NCBI GenBank assembly: GCA_036417435.1
Contig: CM070917.1
Coordinates: 57,882,436-57,946,435, forward strand
Direction: 5' to 3'
From: Inia geoffrensis
Lineage: Eukaryota > Chordata > Mammalia > Artiodactyla > Iniidae
Length of the DNA stretch: 64,000 nucleotides
In this document: positions 46,090 through 58,988 of the stretch, piece after piece
Layout of the letters: the number at the start of each line of letters is the position of its first letter
Numbering within the stretch: position 1 is the stretch's first letter
Program-made: the position numbers and the translations under genes
Notes under the pieces: model-generated
What the model was told of the DNA's origin: nothing
What the model saw: only the letters and a program-made list of their open reading frames with translations
The model's database searches: none

Positions 46090-48639
46090 AAAAAATGCTC
46101 GTGAAACCAGCAACATGTCAGTGGCAGCCCCATCATCGCTGTTGATATGTCTCCAGGAGCTCCCTGACATGGGTTTATCCACACCATCCACACAGCCCAC
46201 GCCATCCACACACGGATACTTTCCATGCAGGAATACTTTCTTAGGTGCTTCCTTGCTGATAGGGTTTCTTCCTCTCCCCCACCAATCGACAGTGCTTAGG
46301 ATTTTGTTAGGAATGAAGAACTACTAAAGAATAAATGAAACGGGACCAAGGGATTGAGCAAAAAAGCCAATTTCTGTTTGGTCCTATAATTGTAACTAAG
46401 CACAAGTTATCCTGCCAATTAACCTGGACCCGCAAACGAGCTGTACTGGAAGCCCACGTGAGTATCTCACTTTGCCCCTTAAAGGCTCAGCCTGCTCAGT
46501 CACGCCGCCAAGAGGGTGGGGTGAACCTCCCTGGGAGAAGCATCGACGACGCTCTGCTGAACACTCCCTGCACCTCTTCTGGTGAGTCACAGCCACGTCC
46601 CAAAGGCGGGCGGGCTTGTGCAGAGGAGGGGCATCCAGTGGAGAAAGGGCACTTGATATGGTGAGAATGGCCATCCAAAGAGAGCACTGCCGACAAGACG
46701 GAGGAAAAGGGTAAATCAGCCTGGACAGCCTGGCCCAGAGCAGCAGTTCAGGCACTCAGCATGGCAAGGATTCACAAGTAAGGAATCACCTCACACGACA
46801 GCTCCCGAGTGGACCTGCTTCACCAACGTGCAGGTAAACATCACGATGAGTTATGACCCTGATGGAACCCCAAGCAGCCCCAGCGCAGCGAGTGGAGACC
46901 AAACACAGCCCCAGAGAGGCGGATGCCAAGAGCTTGCTACATCCAAGAGCTGCATATGTTGACCAGAAATCTCCAGAAAATGATGATAAAATAGGTGAAA
47001 AATAATGAGACACTGTCCCCAGGAATGTTCTCTGAATACAGAAATCTCAGCAGCCTGGAAGACTCTATTGAACACAGATGTGCTGCATTTCTCTCTAGCC
47101 TTGTAATTGCAAAATCACACCTGCTTCTTGAAAGTTTTTCTTCTTACAGACTGTAAGCACAGTTGGGGAAAAAAATCTAAAAATTAAAATAACAGAATAG
47201 CATTTTAAATGGGTAAATCTCTCAAGTAAGCTACGGAAATTAAGAACTTGTATCTACTCAGAAACAGATCTCACGGTTCTAATGGCTGGGTATCTTAAGG
47301 AGCAGCACATCTGGATTTCTACTAGTGCCATATAACTAAAGTTTGGAGTTTGTCCTGGCATAAAAAATAAACATAATTCAACCCCACACATTCACTCTAA
47401 CCTTGGCCAGGCTACGAGGGGAGCAAGCCACGTGGCACCTCCAACTGAAAACGATGATGTGTGTGCATCTCAACTGAACTATACTTTTGCTAAGCTGTAT
47501 TCAGAGAACGATGACTCAGACCCAAATCAATGTACCTTGAAAAGTTATTCACAATAAAAACTTGAGGTTTCTAAAATGTCTTCTTCTTACTCTCTTTTTG
47601 TCACCATCACAAACCCACCCAAATGAAGCTCCATCTGGGGGGAAAAGTGTGGTTCATTCTGGATGCTTATAGCCTGTCCCAATTAATCTGGACAACACGC
47701 TTTTCTAAAATGTAAACCCCTCTGGAATGAGAATGATCTCTTTTTAAATTGCACAGCTAGCTGGACTTTGGGTACACAATTTTCCAAAAGCTGTGTGGCA
47801 GCATTCACCTGATGGTGGACAGGGCCGGTGTATGAAAGACACTTTCCCCCTTCAGTCTTTATCAGAAATCCAAATGGCTTCAGAAATGCAAAGTAATATT
47901 AACCATTATCCCCACTGCAGCTCTGCGGAAAGTGGTAAAACAACAGAAGTATTTGTGGGTTGACGCCCACAGAGCCGACAGTACCGCATGCTCCTCAGTC
48001 CGACCTGTATGACAGGGACAGATGTGGGGGTGACAGGGGTGTGCCCAGCGAGTGTGACTCCTGAGGGTGAGGCCAGGACCCCAGCCACGTCTGTCCATCT
48101 GCAGTCTTTCCACCACATCCCCTTCCTCGCCTCCATTCCCACTCAGGATGCTATTAATGTTTTTCTTTTTAAATTAAAACACACAGACTCCCGGTCTTTT
48201 AGCATTTCACCAGTGTTGTAATATCACCTGGCACGGGAGATGGGGAGATGGAGAAAAGAGGACCCTGTGAAACAACCTTCATAGGCCAAAGTGTAGACTC
48301 ACCAGCTGAGAAAGTCACTTAGCCCTGGGGAAGGGGAGGGGTCAACACTGGGTGTTTCCAGGAACACTGGTGGCTGCAAACTCTGAAGTCCTGATTTAGG
48401 AAAACTGTGCTTGATGAAAAATACTAAAATCTTATTATATAAGGGTGTTTGCTTCTATATTTCAATCCTCATTAGCCAGTTTAAGTAGTAAGAATAAAGG
48501 TTTCTCCCCAAGAAACAATGGAGCACATTTCATGGTAGAAAGACCACTCCCCTCCCAAATTCTGTTCTCCATTTCCTCTGGTCCCCGCTTCCCCGGTTCA
48601 GGTGTTTCTGCTATGACTTCCTTTAGTCATTCTGACCTG

Positions 48640-49880
48640 TATCTCTTACAGGGTATCTTATTTCCCCCACATTCTATATTAATCCTATTTTTGAAGTTGT
48701 CGTATAGTACATTGGTTTGGGGTATGTGGCGCTATGATTTTAGCATGTGTAGGTTTGTGGAACGAGCACCACACTCAGGATAGTGAACATTCCATCACCT
48801 TCATAGCCTCTCTCTATAGTCCTGTTCTCTGACCCTGCAGTTCTGTCTCTTCCTGAATGCCACATGAATAGAACCAGATCTGTGTCACCTTTCACTCCAT
48901 GAAGGACCTCTGGGACCCTTCATGGCTGTGGACCCGAGGGCCTCCCTACCCCCTGGAGGTGGTGCTCTTCTGTACGGATGCACCACAGCCTGTTTATCCA
49001 TTCACCGCCAGGACATTCTGGTTGTTCCTAGGTTTGGATGGTGATGAACAAAGCTACTATAAACATGCTTGTACAGGACTTTGTATGAACCTAAGTCTTC
49101 ATTCCTCTAGGGTAAACCCCCGGGACTGGGATTGCGGGGACATATGGTAAGGTATGTTTTTTGTTTTGTTTTGCTTTGCTTTTGTGGTACGCAGGCCTCT
49201 CACTGTTGTGGCCTCTCCCATTGTGGAGCACAGGCTCTGGACGCGCAGGCTCAGTGGCCATGGCTCACAGGCCCAGCCGCTCCGCGGCATTGGGATCTTC
49301 CCGGACCGGGGCACGAACCCGTGTCCCCTGCATCGGCAGGCGGACTCTCAACCACTGCGACACCAGGGAAGCCCGGTAAGGTATGTTTAAAGTGACAAGA
49401 AGCCACGCACTTCTCCAGGGTGGCTGCACCGCTCTGCCTTTGCAAAGCAACGTGTGGGAGTCCCGCCATCCCAGTTCTCACCGCACTCGGTACCGCCAGC
49501 CTTTTTTTGTTTCAGTCATTCTAATAGGTGTGCAGTGGTGTCTTGCTGTGGTTTTAATTTACATTTCCCTAACAGTTAATGATTTTGAACATCTTCTCAT
49601 GTGCTTATTGGCCAACCTTAAATCCTCTTTGGTAAAGTGTCTCGTCCATTTTAAAATTTTTTTGTCGGTTTTTTTTTTCCTTATTTTTGAGTTTTGAGAT
49701 GTCTTCATATACTCTGGATACAAGTCCTTTGTCAGCTATGTGATTTGCAAATATTTTCCCCAAGTTTGTAGCTTATCTTTTCTCTCTCTTAGCAGTGTCT
49801 TACAGAGTAAACAGTTTAAATTTTGATGAAGTCCAATTTGCCAATTCTTTTCTTTTGTGGATCAGGCTTAGGGTGTCAAG
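48640..49880 (-). mobile_element. L1 3' fragment, split by SINE
   Basis: The plus strand is antisense L1: CCTGTTTATCCATTCACCGC, ACTGGGATTGCGGGGACATA, then after the SINE GTTTTAATTTACATTTCCCT, GGATACAAGTCCTTTGTCAG and GATGAAGTCCAATTTGCCAA. The order is collinear with old mammalian L1 3' regions. Confidence 0.85.
49160..49374 (-). mobile_element. Young cetacean CHR-2-like SINE inside L1, TSD 14 bp
   Basis: The minus strand begins GGGCTTCCCTGGTGTCGCAG and runs to GCGTACCAC and an AAGCAAAAC-type tail. Perfect duplications GGTAAGGTATGTTT are at 49146-49159 and 49375-49388. The host sequence on both sides is a minus-strand L1 3' region. Confidence 0.94.
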
Positions 49881-51374
49881 CTGCTGTGCACACTGTAAGT
49901 CTGAGAAAGTGACAGGATAGGAGCTGGCTGTCTAGACACCAAAGTCTGGAAAAGGGAGGGCCTGTGTATGGGAAAGACCACAGAGAGACGTCCAGAGACC
50001 TGGCCGCCAGGCGGGCCTGACACCGCCAGGCGGGAAATGTCACCGAGGAAGCTGAACCAAACCAAAGGCAGGTTCCTCTTCAGTAACATCAGGGGGTTTA
50101 ACTAAATAGCCTAAAAAAATATATTTTTAAGTTATGTGATTTTTAACAGCTCTTTTTAGTCTGGAGAACTCGGAACACGTGACACTGTTTGTCTGGGCCC
50201 ACCTGCACCATATGAGCACAGCACAGTCAGGGACGGTCATAACCATGCTGAGTGACCAGGAGGGTACACCACCCAGCATGTGAGACAGGGTCTGGGCTGC
50301 GTTCATACTTCAAGCCGCCCCACCCAGTGGGAGAAGGAGACAACCCAGCCCTGCTCACAAAATATTTACACAGAACAAGAGCCATCTGAACTGGTCACCA
50401 GAAGTCACCTCGCTAGGAAAGAATGTAACTTTATTGAAGTTTTAATGGATAACGGTTTATTTGAGAATTACATGTCTATGGAGATCTGTGGTACAGGTAA
50501 CAGAGGCTCTGTCACTCAGAAATGGAGAGAAGTAAAGACCCACAGACACAGCACAGCAGTGCTGGTGAACGAACTCTGACGGGATGGCTTCCAAACTCTG
50601 AAATCTCATTAGGGAATCGAACCAAGCAGGCCGGATAACCAGGCAGATCTAGCATTTTCTTATTTTCTAACTTCTCTCCGTGTGATGTCTCTCGATGGTT
50701 GCCTTGTTTGTCCAGCACTTGTAAATGGTTTTCTTGGTTTCAGCCCACCTTGGAGGTGAAGCTGGCTTAGAACGGGGAGGAGCAGCTCCCCTGAGCGGCA
50801 GGACGTTGAGCTTTCTGTCTTTAGAAGAGAGCTGTGCAAGCGTGACCAGGACAAGGCAATCTTGAGCCCAGTTAAAAAAGCACTCAGTGCCTGGCCACCT
50901 GGCCCTCTGCTTCCCAACTACAGTGACCCCTGGTGCACTGGGCTGCCCAGCACAGACAGGATTGGGGACACGAGGCTGCAACACGTTCTCCCCACCACCT
51001 GACACCAGATTGCACCAGCACTCCGATTTGGAGAAAACCAGCAGCTGCACATGCCCAGAGCAGCACAGTTTCGAAAAGGAGCAAGAGTCACTGGTGTGCC
51101 TTACACTACATATGGGGGTTGGGTGGGGGCACACGGAGAGCCAGACCTCCGCCCTCCCTGACCCTTGTGAATGTGACACACTGAAGTCTACGGTCCCTGC
51201 TCTGACCGAGCTAGCACAACCAGCTCCCTGAACACAGCTCCGCTGCTGGTCCCAATCCCGACCTCAAGTTCCCGCTGCTTCCCACCCAGCCTGCAGTGCC
51301 AACCTATCAGCGCATCCTCCGGCCCTGCCTCAGCCAGCACTGCCTTTCCAGCAATGGCTTCAAAGTCTCCTCAA

Positions 51375-51464
51375 CTGTGGGTCAGTGGTAACCAAGACCC
51401 AGATGTGGGCTGGTCAATGGTAACCAAGAATCAGCTGTGGGCTGGGCAGTGGTAACCAAGACCC
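51375..51464. repeat. Three-unit minisatellite, ~30-bp unit
   Basis: Three tandem units share CTGTGGG, then CAGTGG or CAATGG, then TAACCAAGACCCAG or TAACCAAGAATCAG. Approximate unit spans are 51375-51402, 51403-51434 and 51435-51464. Confidence 0.85.
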
Positions 51465-51872
51465 ACTCTGAGCAGAGGGGACCACCAGGTCTTCCCATTT
51501 GTCCTGCTGGCACTGATCAATGTTACACTAATTCTTTCTTGTCACAATATCCCATTTTGCTTGCGGACAAAAGCATCTTGAAGCAAACGGGTGCAGTGAC
51601 CAGTCACGTGATTTCCTTAAACATTTATCCAAAATTTAATGGAAGAAATTATACTCAATGAACCATTTGCAGGTATCCTAATTGTATTTTGTTGATTCTT
51701 TCTTTTAAATTTATTTGTACCTATGTTTTACATGTCTATATTCTTATAAAAAAAATTAAACAAGATGGAAAAAAATCAGTCCCTAACACTGCTCCTCCCT
51801 GCTTCTTGCTCCAAATTCCACTTTCCTACCCAGAGTGAAGTGTAACTATTTCATTTAATGCCTTGTTGATAT

Positions 51873-51874
<2 letters not shown>

Positions 51875-51912
<38 letters not shown>
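51875..51912. repeat. (AC)19 microsatellite
   Basis: Nineteen perfect AC units, extended by ATACACACACAG. Confidence 0.95.
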
Positions 51913-51918
<6 letters not shown>

Positions 51919-52626
51919 ACACAGAGTTATGCACAGTTTCAAATATGTGCTCAGCAGCCCACCATGGGTGTTGGTCTTTAACAACATGTCCGACAGGCCA
52001 CTCCCTGTCAGTTCAAGGGTAGACACCACATTTTCTGTATTTGCCCGTGAGAATGCACGTGACTGAGTCCACTGTGCCCTTACAGTGGCGGTTCAGGCAT
52101 AATATTTTTGTGTATTTCCCCTGACACACAGGCAAGTTGTTTTCCAGGAGAGAAAACTAGAAGATTTGCTTTTCCTACCTAATGTAATTAAAATCAGGTT
52201 TTAGCTGTTTTAGCACAAGATTTTGTATATCAAGACTTTGGAAACAATTTGCATGTTAATTGTAGAAGAAACGGAGTTCGGAACGGAAGCGTTAGGAGCT
52301 ACCTAGGTGAATCAGGATGAGTGAAATGAACACGCAAACAAATAACCAAAAAATGCAGGTCAAGTTTAGAGCTGTGAGATGGTGTACTGACCCGAAGAGG
52401 CTCACGACAGGAGCAGACAAGCCAGCCCTGTGACCTGGGAGGACAAGGAGAGGCCGAGCAACCGCAGCACATCATGAAGGACCCCTCCTGCAGGGACCAC
52501 TGCATCTGCCCTGAGATAGAATGTAAAATTGGGGGTGGGGGGATGGAAGGTTGCAGAACATGAAAGGGAACATTGAAGAACATCGGGAAGATGCTAAGCT
52601 GTGATCTGACGTTTGCAGCTGGGGAG

Positions 52627-52712
52627 CAGAGTGATGATCTCTATGTGCAGAGTGATGGATCTGTATGGCAGTGACCTGTATGTGAAGTGATTGGTCTGTA
52701 TGTGTAACGATA
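52627..52712. repeat. Degenerate ~20-bp minisatellite
   Basis: Four or so imperfect units built on AGTGATGGATCTGTATGTGC, with length variation from 16 to 21 bp. It lies about 265 bp downstream (in transcription) of the 60-nt RPTOR exon. Confidence 0.75.
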
Positions 52713-52975
52713 TGTTTTTACTTTGGTTCAGTGTTGGAAGTATTTTTAAATGTTCAAAAGGATTCAGCTTTTATTCTTTTCATTTGAATATGGCCCCAAA
52801 TTTAGCTGTCTTCTACGTAACAATCACAAACATGGCCTTAATCAGAGAACAAAAGAACACACCCACATGAAAGGGAAACAACCTGTGCGGACAGGAAGTA
52901 CTTCTGAGAACCAAGAGTGAAAAAAGGAGACTCCCCTCACACCAGAAGCCACAATAGTTTAAAAATCTGACTTAC

Positions 52976-53035
52976 TTTTCTATCAAATCCAGTGTGACTC
53001 CAGGCACCAGACTAACGCATTTCTGCATGCAAAAC
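52976..53035 (-). CDS. RPTOR: RPTOR exon, residues ~W277-K297 (RNC domain)
   Basis: This 60-nt exon encodes FCMQKCVSLVPGVTLDLIEK. Its first base, G, completes the W277 codon begun in the previous exon. Its last two bases, AA, start the K297 codon finished in the next exon, so both ends are phase 2 and the exon is symmetric. The acceptor is a strong pyrimidine tract ending TTTCTTTCTCTGCAG, and the donor is AA|GTAAGT. The peptide belongs to the raptor N-terminal conserved domain, a caspase-like fold that sits near the mTOR active site and substrate path. The residues match the human protein as I recall it. Degenerate minisatellite DNA lies about 270 bp downstream in the following intron. Confidence 0.96.
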
Positions 53036-55079
53036 CTGCAGAGAAAGAAAAGAAAGTGAATCACAGCAATGGGATATTTAACAAGAGAGTGCAACCGTCC
53101 CACAGAAAAAGCAAAGAGAGGAAGGTGAGGATGGGGATTGCCACGGTGAAGAAGTAAACGCTGTTTTTCTTAATTCTGTCAGCTTTTAGGTTTATGAAGA
53201 AAATCTCCCTGCAGCCTCTCAAAGGGGCAGGAACACCGAGCTGCAACAGCAGGTCTTCAGTGGAAGGAGAGAAACAAGTCTGCGGGATGGCGGGGCAGAG
53301 CCCCCACTGTGGCAGGGGCTGCGGGCATGTGTGCACAAGATTCCACAGGACAGGAAGGTTCCACCCAGATGATGAACAGGCTCCACTTTTCTATTTTTCC
53401 TTCTTAAGCAAGTAAACTGGGGAGAGTGATGGAAGAATCAGCGAACCACCCCCAGGCACACAAAAGAAATTTGTGAGAGAAGACAAAAGTGAATTCAATT
53501 ATATCATTTTAATTATCATAAAATCATAGGAGTCAGAGCTGCGAGACTTCATCTTCACTGCAGGGCCATCCTGGAGGGCTAGGGTGGGACTGTCCAGGCT
53601 TCACCTAATTTGTGTGCACCAACAGGAGGTCTCGGACCATCTCTTTCTTCCTGTCAGGGCTATTGCCACGCAGCAGGACAGAATCAGTGGTAGCATGGAG
53701 TGAAGAGGCAACTTAGTATCAGTCGCAGGAGAAATGTAAAACATTTAATTCATCGGCTTTAAAAATTAAGAACAAATAACGCCCTCCATAAAAACAGCAT
53801 CAGGCACACAGCAAATACACCCACAAAATGCATTTTAGTATCACTAGTGGGTGTGAGAAGTGGAAGAAGGTCAGAGAATACCAGTGGGCTCAAGGGAGGG
53901 GACGAGTACAAGGAACCGGCCACATTCAGGACACACAGAGTGAGACGTGTACGGTGGGTGGGTGGAGGTGGGGGAGAAAGACAAGGAGACAGAGAGAGAC
54001 CCAGAGGCTGGAAGACGACAGACAAGGCCATGAAGACGGCGTCTGGTGGGCCACTGGCTCCCAACACGCGGCCCTCCAGCGGGGGGAGGGTGGGGGTAGG
54101 GGAAGAGGGGACTCTGTGCACCCTGCCCCGCCAGGCTCATGGCCTCGGGGAGCAACACCTCACTCAGCCAGCAGAGGAAGTTATCTTCCTGGCTGTGGCT
54201 GTGCTGGCTGGTGCTCTCTATTCACGGAGCAGAAGAAACATAAATGAGGGCTGTGTTTGCCCTACACAGACAGAGGCCCTCTCCCACCGGCACAAACGGC
54301 TGGGCTGACCAGCTGCTCCACTGGGCCAGTCAGTCCCTCCAGACAAATCCTTCCGTTTACTCCTATGGTGGAGAACTCAGCCCGTCTGCTCCCGCGCATC
54401 ACTGCAACCGCCGAACCAGCCCACATGCAGCTCTGACAGCGGCTCCATGTGAATCAGGATCTCTCCGTGGATAGAAATGGTCTACAGGAAACACATTTTC
54501 CAGTCCAATTCTGAGGCCTATGCAAACAGGGCTGCTCTGTCATCTTTCTCTCTGTAACGCACTTACTGATTGGACCTCTGCCTTCCCATAATGATAGTCT
54601 GTGCCAGACTAAGCCTTTTGTCAATAACAACAATAAGCTCTGGACAAAATATAAGAAACAACCACTTGAAAGCACCAAAGAACAAACAAATACAGGCAGA
54701 AAGGGAAGCCATGACCCTTAAAAGAAGAACAGGGTCTGCCTTAACCAGCTTTTCCCAGGTGTGCTCCCCAATTCACACAGCGCCGGGGACACTGCTCAAC
54801 GGAAAGGAGATCAGAACCCCAGGCTGCCAGGAGCTTCAGGGGAAGTCTTAGAAAGGAGGAGTCAAACTCTGCGAGCAAGCTTTCCTAGGACCCTGGGCTG
54901 AGCCCAACACTGCACAGGCATGGGCCCAGACCCCGAGGAGCCCCCGGGACACCAGAGGTGAAGTGCTGAACACAATGGGCAGAGGTTTCCACAGTTGCTC
55001 ACTAGCAGACATGCATGCAGATGGGGACCGCCAGTGCCACGTTAGGGGGCTATCAACACCTGGGGCTTTCCACTGACAC

Positions 55080-55480
55080 CCTGTGGGGTGGTGCCTCAGT
55101 TACAGCCATGGTCCAGGATTCAGAGCCTCACCTCAGAACTAGGAACAAAATCAAAGGAGACCAGTCCTACAGCTAAGGGACCTCAATCAATTAAACCATC
55201 TACAAGAACAGAGCTAAATACTCCTCAGAGGAAGATAACAGAATCCAGACTTTCTCAGCGTCTCATCCACAATGGAGAGACAGTATTCTACCTAAAATCA
55301 AGAGAAAAATTGTTAATAAAACCAGATTCATTGCTGACCACATTTTGGAATTAGACTTTAAAATTATAAAAATAATTATTAACAGGGAAATAAGTATTAT
55401 GATAAATCTGCTGAAAATATAAAGTTCCATTAAGTAGGAAATTAAAAATAGGCCCATGATGCAACTTTAAAATATCTATG
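55080..55480 (+). mobile_element. Possible L1/HAL1 5'-region fragment
   Basis: CAGAACTAGGAACAAAATCA and GGAATTAGACTTTAAAATTA resemble the 5'/ORF1 part of old L1 or HAL1 elements. Divergence is high. Confidence 0.4.
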
Positions 55481-55814
55481 ATATGGTTATGTGCATCAAG
55501 AGCAGCACGGATAAACCAGTGACTGACAATCCACAAATTGTACATCAGCCAATATTTATTCCTTCGCACCAGGCAAAATCAGAGGCAACAAAAATGGCTT
55601 GACAATTCCACAAAATTAGATATTAGTAATTATGACAAGAAACACAACTGCTGGCAGTCGGTGAGTGCTTACTCTTGGTGCTAGAGCTCTCATCAACAGG
55701 CTCTGGCCACTTTTGAATCTTCTTTGTCCGACTTGCCCTTTCCGAACTTCGAGTGAGCAGTTACACAGCACCAGACCACTGCTTACTGCCTGCCTGCTGA
55801 CCCTCCAGGCCAGG

Positions 55815-55985
55815 GTTTCTCAGCTTTGCACTAAGGACTCTTAGGGCCAGATCATTCTTTGCTGTAAGGGCAGCATCCTAGCCTCGACCCACAGGATGCC
55901 AGCAGCACCACACCCCAGTTGTGACAACCATACATGTCTCCTGACACTGCCTAATGTCCCTGGGGGGCAGAGTCACCCCACTGAG
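55815..55985. mobile_element. MER20-like hAT element
   Basis: AGGGTTTCTCAGCTTTGCAC, GGGCCAGATCATTCTTTGCT, CCACAGGATGCCAGCAGCAC, AGTTGTGACAACCA and AATGTCCCTGGGGGGCAGAG correspond to the MER20 non-autonomous DNA transposon as I recall it. The far terminal repeat is decayed. Confidence 0.7.
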
Positions 55986-56079
55986 GCCACAGCCCTAGGC
56001 CAGGCCCCAGTGTCTCTCACATTTTTCAGAACAGTCTCTGCTTCCACCCTTCCCTGTGCTTCCTATTCCTCTCCCAGGA

Positions 56080-56650
56080 ATTCTCTACCCAGCAGGCAAA
56101 GCAACCCTTTTAAGAGGAAATGCTGTGATAAGCCATTTCATCTTGACCCTCCACCAGAAGCTTCCTGCCATGAAGGATGAAATGCAGGGTGCTTACCTAG
56201 CTTCCCAAGGCCCTGCCCTGGGCTCCCAGTCACTGCTCTAACTTCACTTCCTCACTCTCACTCTGCTTACCCAGCTCCATTCACCCTGACAAACTTCCTG
56301 CTCCTTCAACACGCCAGGTACAGCCCCACCTCAGGGCCTTTGCACTTGCTGTTCCCTCAGCCTGCAACACTCTTGCCCCAGATAACTGGAAGGTTTAATC
56401 CTTTGTTTTATTTGGACTTCTTCTACCTTCCCTGACCAGCCTAAGGAAAACAGCACCTTCATTCTCTACCTGCATACCCTGCTTTTTAAAAATAACATTT
56501 CTTGCTACCTTATTATATATTTGTTATTGCTTGTCTTTATCATAGAAGATAAGCTCAATGAGTACAAGGACTTCTCTTATTTTGTTCATCAGTGTGTCCC
56601 CAGTACTTAGAAGGGTGCCTTAATATATAGTTTTGATAATCCATAAATGT
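56080..56650 (+). repeat. L2 LINE 3' fragment
   Basis: L2 blocks in order: AAGGCCCTGCCCTGGGCTC, TCAGGGCCTTTGCACTTGCT, GTTCCCTCAGCCTGCAACAC, ATAAGCTCAATGAGTACAAG and GTGTCCCCAGTACTTAGAAG. Confidence 0.85.
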
Positions 56651-58988
56651 GTCAAGTGAATATGGTATAAGATTAATTTCTAATATTTCACATATAACTT
56701 TTTTTCCTGTTGCTCTTGAAAGTGAGTGGCTTCAAGATTTGTACGCAGAACAAATTAATTAATGTTAAAAAAACTCAACTGTGTAACCTTGTACACTATC
56801 ATATAACTGTTGGATGCTATTGTTTCTGAGAATGGAAATACATTAATTTTTTTTCTAATTAGAAAACTTCCCACATACTTACCATAAAAAATTAAAAGTA
56901 CAGAAAATTACAAGTAAAAATTACCCCCAAACCTAAGATAACCATGAACATTTTCACATTTACCTCTTAGAGAAAATTGAATCATGCTGATTTATTTTGT
57001 TCTAGAAGTCACAGTCACTGGAACATCCCAAACAATACAGATGTGTGTAATGGAAAATTAAGAGTCTGTCCTGCCGCCCCATTCCACTGCTGACCACTGC
57101 TGACTGCTCCTCTGCATCCAGAATGTGCCCAGCACACGTGCACAACCAATATCTACCCTTGGGTTTTGTTCAGTTTTTTTTCTTACCACAAGAGAATTTG
57201 CCATACACACCACAGCTGTGGTTTGTTTGTTTTTTTAAAACATTTGTTTTCCAGCATTTTCCAACATTCAACAAAGTTGAAAGAATTTTAGAGTAAGTTC
57301 CTGCATCCCACCACCTAGGTTCCACCATCAGCATTTGATTGCATTTGCTTTATCACATCTCTGCCTCTCCGTCCGTTAATCCATCTCATTTTTGGTGCGA
57401 CAGAGGATATGGTACACTTGCCTTTAAATTCTTCAGCACACACACTGAGATCTCAGTATCTGTTTGTTTTTGTCTTTTGATGTAAGATTACATACAATGA
57501 AGTACACACATCTTAATTGTTCATTCACCAGGTTCTGACAAATGCACATGCCCGTGTACCCAAGCTCCTACAGGGACCACTACCAACATCCCAGGGAGTT
57601 TTCTCTCACCCTTTCTCGGCCAATTCCTACTTCCTCCCATTGCCCCCAGAGGCAAAAACACTGCTCTGATTTTTCTACTTATTTTTATTCCTCTGTTCTA
57701 GAGTTTCACATACATGGACTCATCAATAATGTACTTTTGTATAAGGCCTCTTCCAGTCAGCATAATGTTTTGTATGTTTATCCATGTTTTTGGTTGTACC
57801 ATGAATTTATTGTTTCGTTGCTGACTGGTATTCCATTATATGGAAAGACTGTAGTTTATACATGCTGTTCTGTAACTTGCCCTTGTGTATCATGGACAAT
57901 ATAAAAGCTGATGCATAGAACATTACCTTTTTCATGAACGTAAGTGTGCTGCCCTCAGGATGCATTCGTAGCAATGGAACTGCCTGACGAATGGGTACAC
58001 ATATTGAATGACCAGTCATCTGATGGCTCTCCAGAGGGAAGTGCCATTTACTCTCTCATCAAGGCTGAATATACCCACTTTTTAACTTCTGGAAAATACT
58101 GGGTTTATCAAAATAAAAGAAAAACAAGCCCTCTGTTCTACTGATAGGTGAGAAATGACACATCCTTGGAATTTCTTTGATTATTACTGAGGTTAAATGC
58201 CAGCTAATAATTTTTCCAGTTCTTTGTATTTTTCTTTTGCTTGTTTCCTGTTTATGCCCTTCTTGTCTTATTGAGTTTAAAAGTGCTTTATACATTAACG
58301 GAACCAACAGTGGCTTTGTTATATATTACACAATTTTTCTCAATTTATAATTTTAAGTTTTGTTTTTTGTTTTTTTTGCCATACAAAACTTAAAATTGGT
58401 GTTTAATAAAATCTATCACTTCCTTTATAGCTCTTTAATTCTCCTGACAATTTTTCCAGTACTTTTGTGAGTTTTCTTTTTTACATTTAAATCCTCGGTA
58501 TATTTGGAGTTTATTTTTTCAGGTAAGAGGTAAGGATTAAAAAAAATTCAAATGGTTAGCCATGTGCCCCATATAGTATTGAGTAATTCATTCTTTTTCC
58601 AAATGATAAATTCTTATACAGCAGATTCTGTTTCTGGAACGCTCTACTCTGTTCCATGGCCTCAAATGTCTGCTCTTACTCCACCTGAAACTCCAAAGTG
58701 CATTTTAATAACAAGTAGGACAAATTTTCTTTCACGCATTTTTTCAAAAAATTCTCATGGGTCTTCTCAAACATTTATCCTTCTACTTGACCTTTAAAAT
58801 TACTTTATCAATATGTGTCAAATTTATGGTTTAATTTAAGGAGGATTTATATCCTTAATCTTCTGGCTCTCACCATGTAATAATAATGTGGTCAATCCCT
58901 CCATTTATTCAAATATCCTTTCGTATCAATCAGTAAAGTTTTATGGAATTTTCTATACATACGTCCAATACACTCTTAGCTTGTTTAT

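Larger units (their letters stand above)
21772..52975 (-). other. RPTOR: RPTOR large intron, 31,204 bp, phase 2
   Basis: Complete intron splitting the K297 codon. It is the main landing site for transposable elements in the window: most CHR SINEs, an ordered old L1 (28.6-33.3 kb), further L1 3' pieces, a probable solo LTR (35.3-36.0 kb), MIRs, and GT/AC microsatellites. Unassigned stretches of more than 300 bases include 22900-24050, 24640-26200, 39800-41600, 44340-45880 and 46330-48600; 44510-45190 is notable for being AT-rich and repeat-free. Confidence 0.9.

Noticed and set aside
45769..46327. Overlapping open frames of 80-146 codons on both strands
   Set aside because: They are read through the young SINE; the same peptide patterns recur at every CHR-2-like copy in the window.
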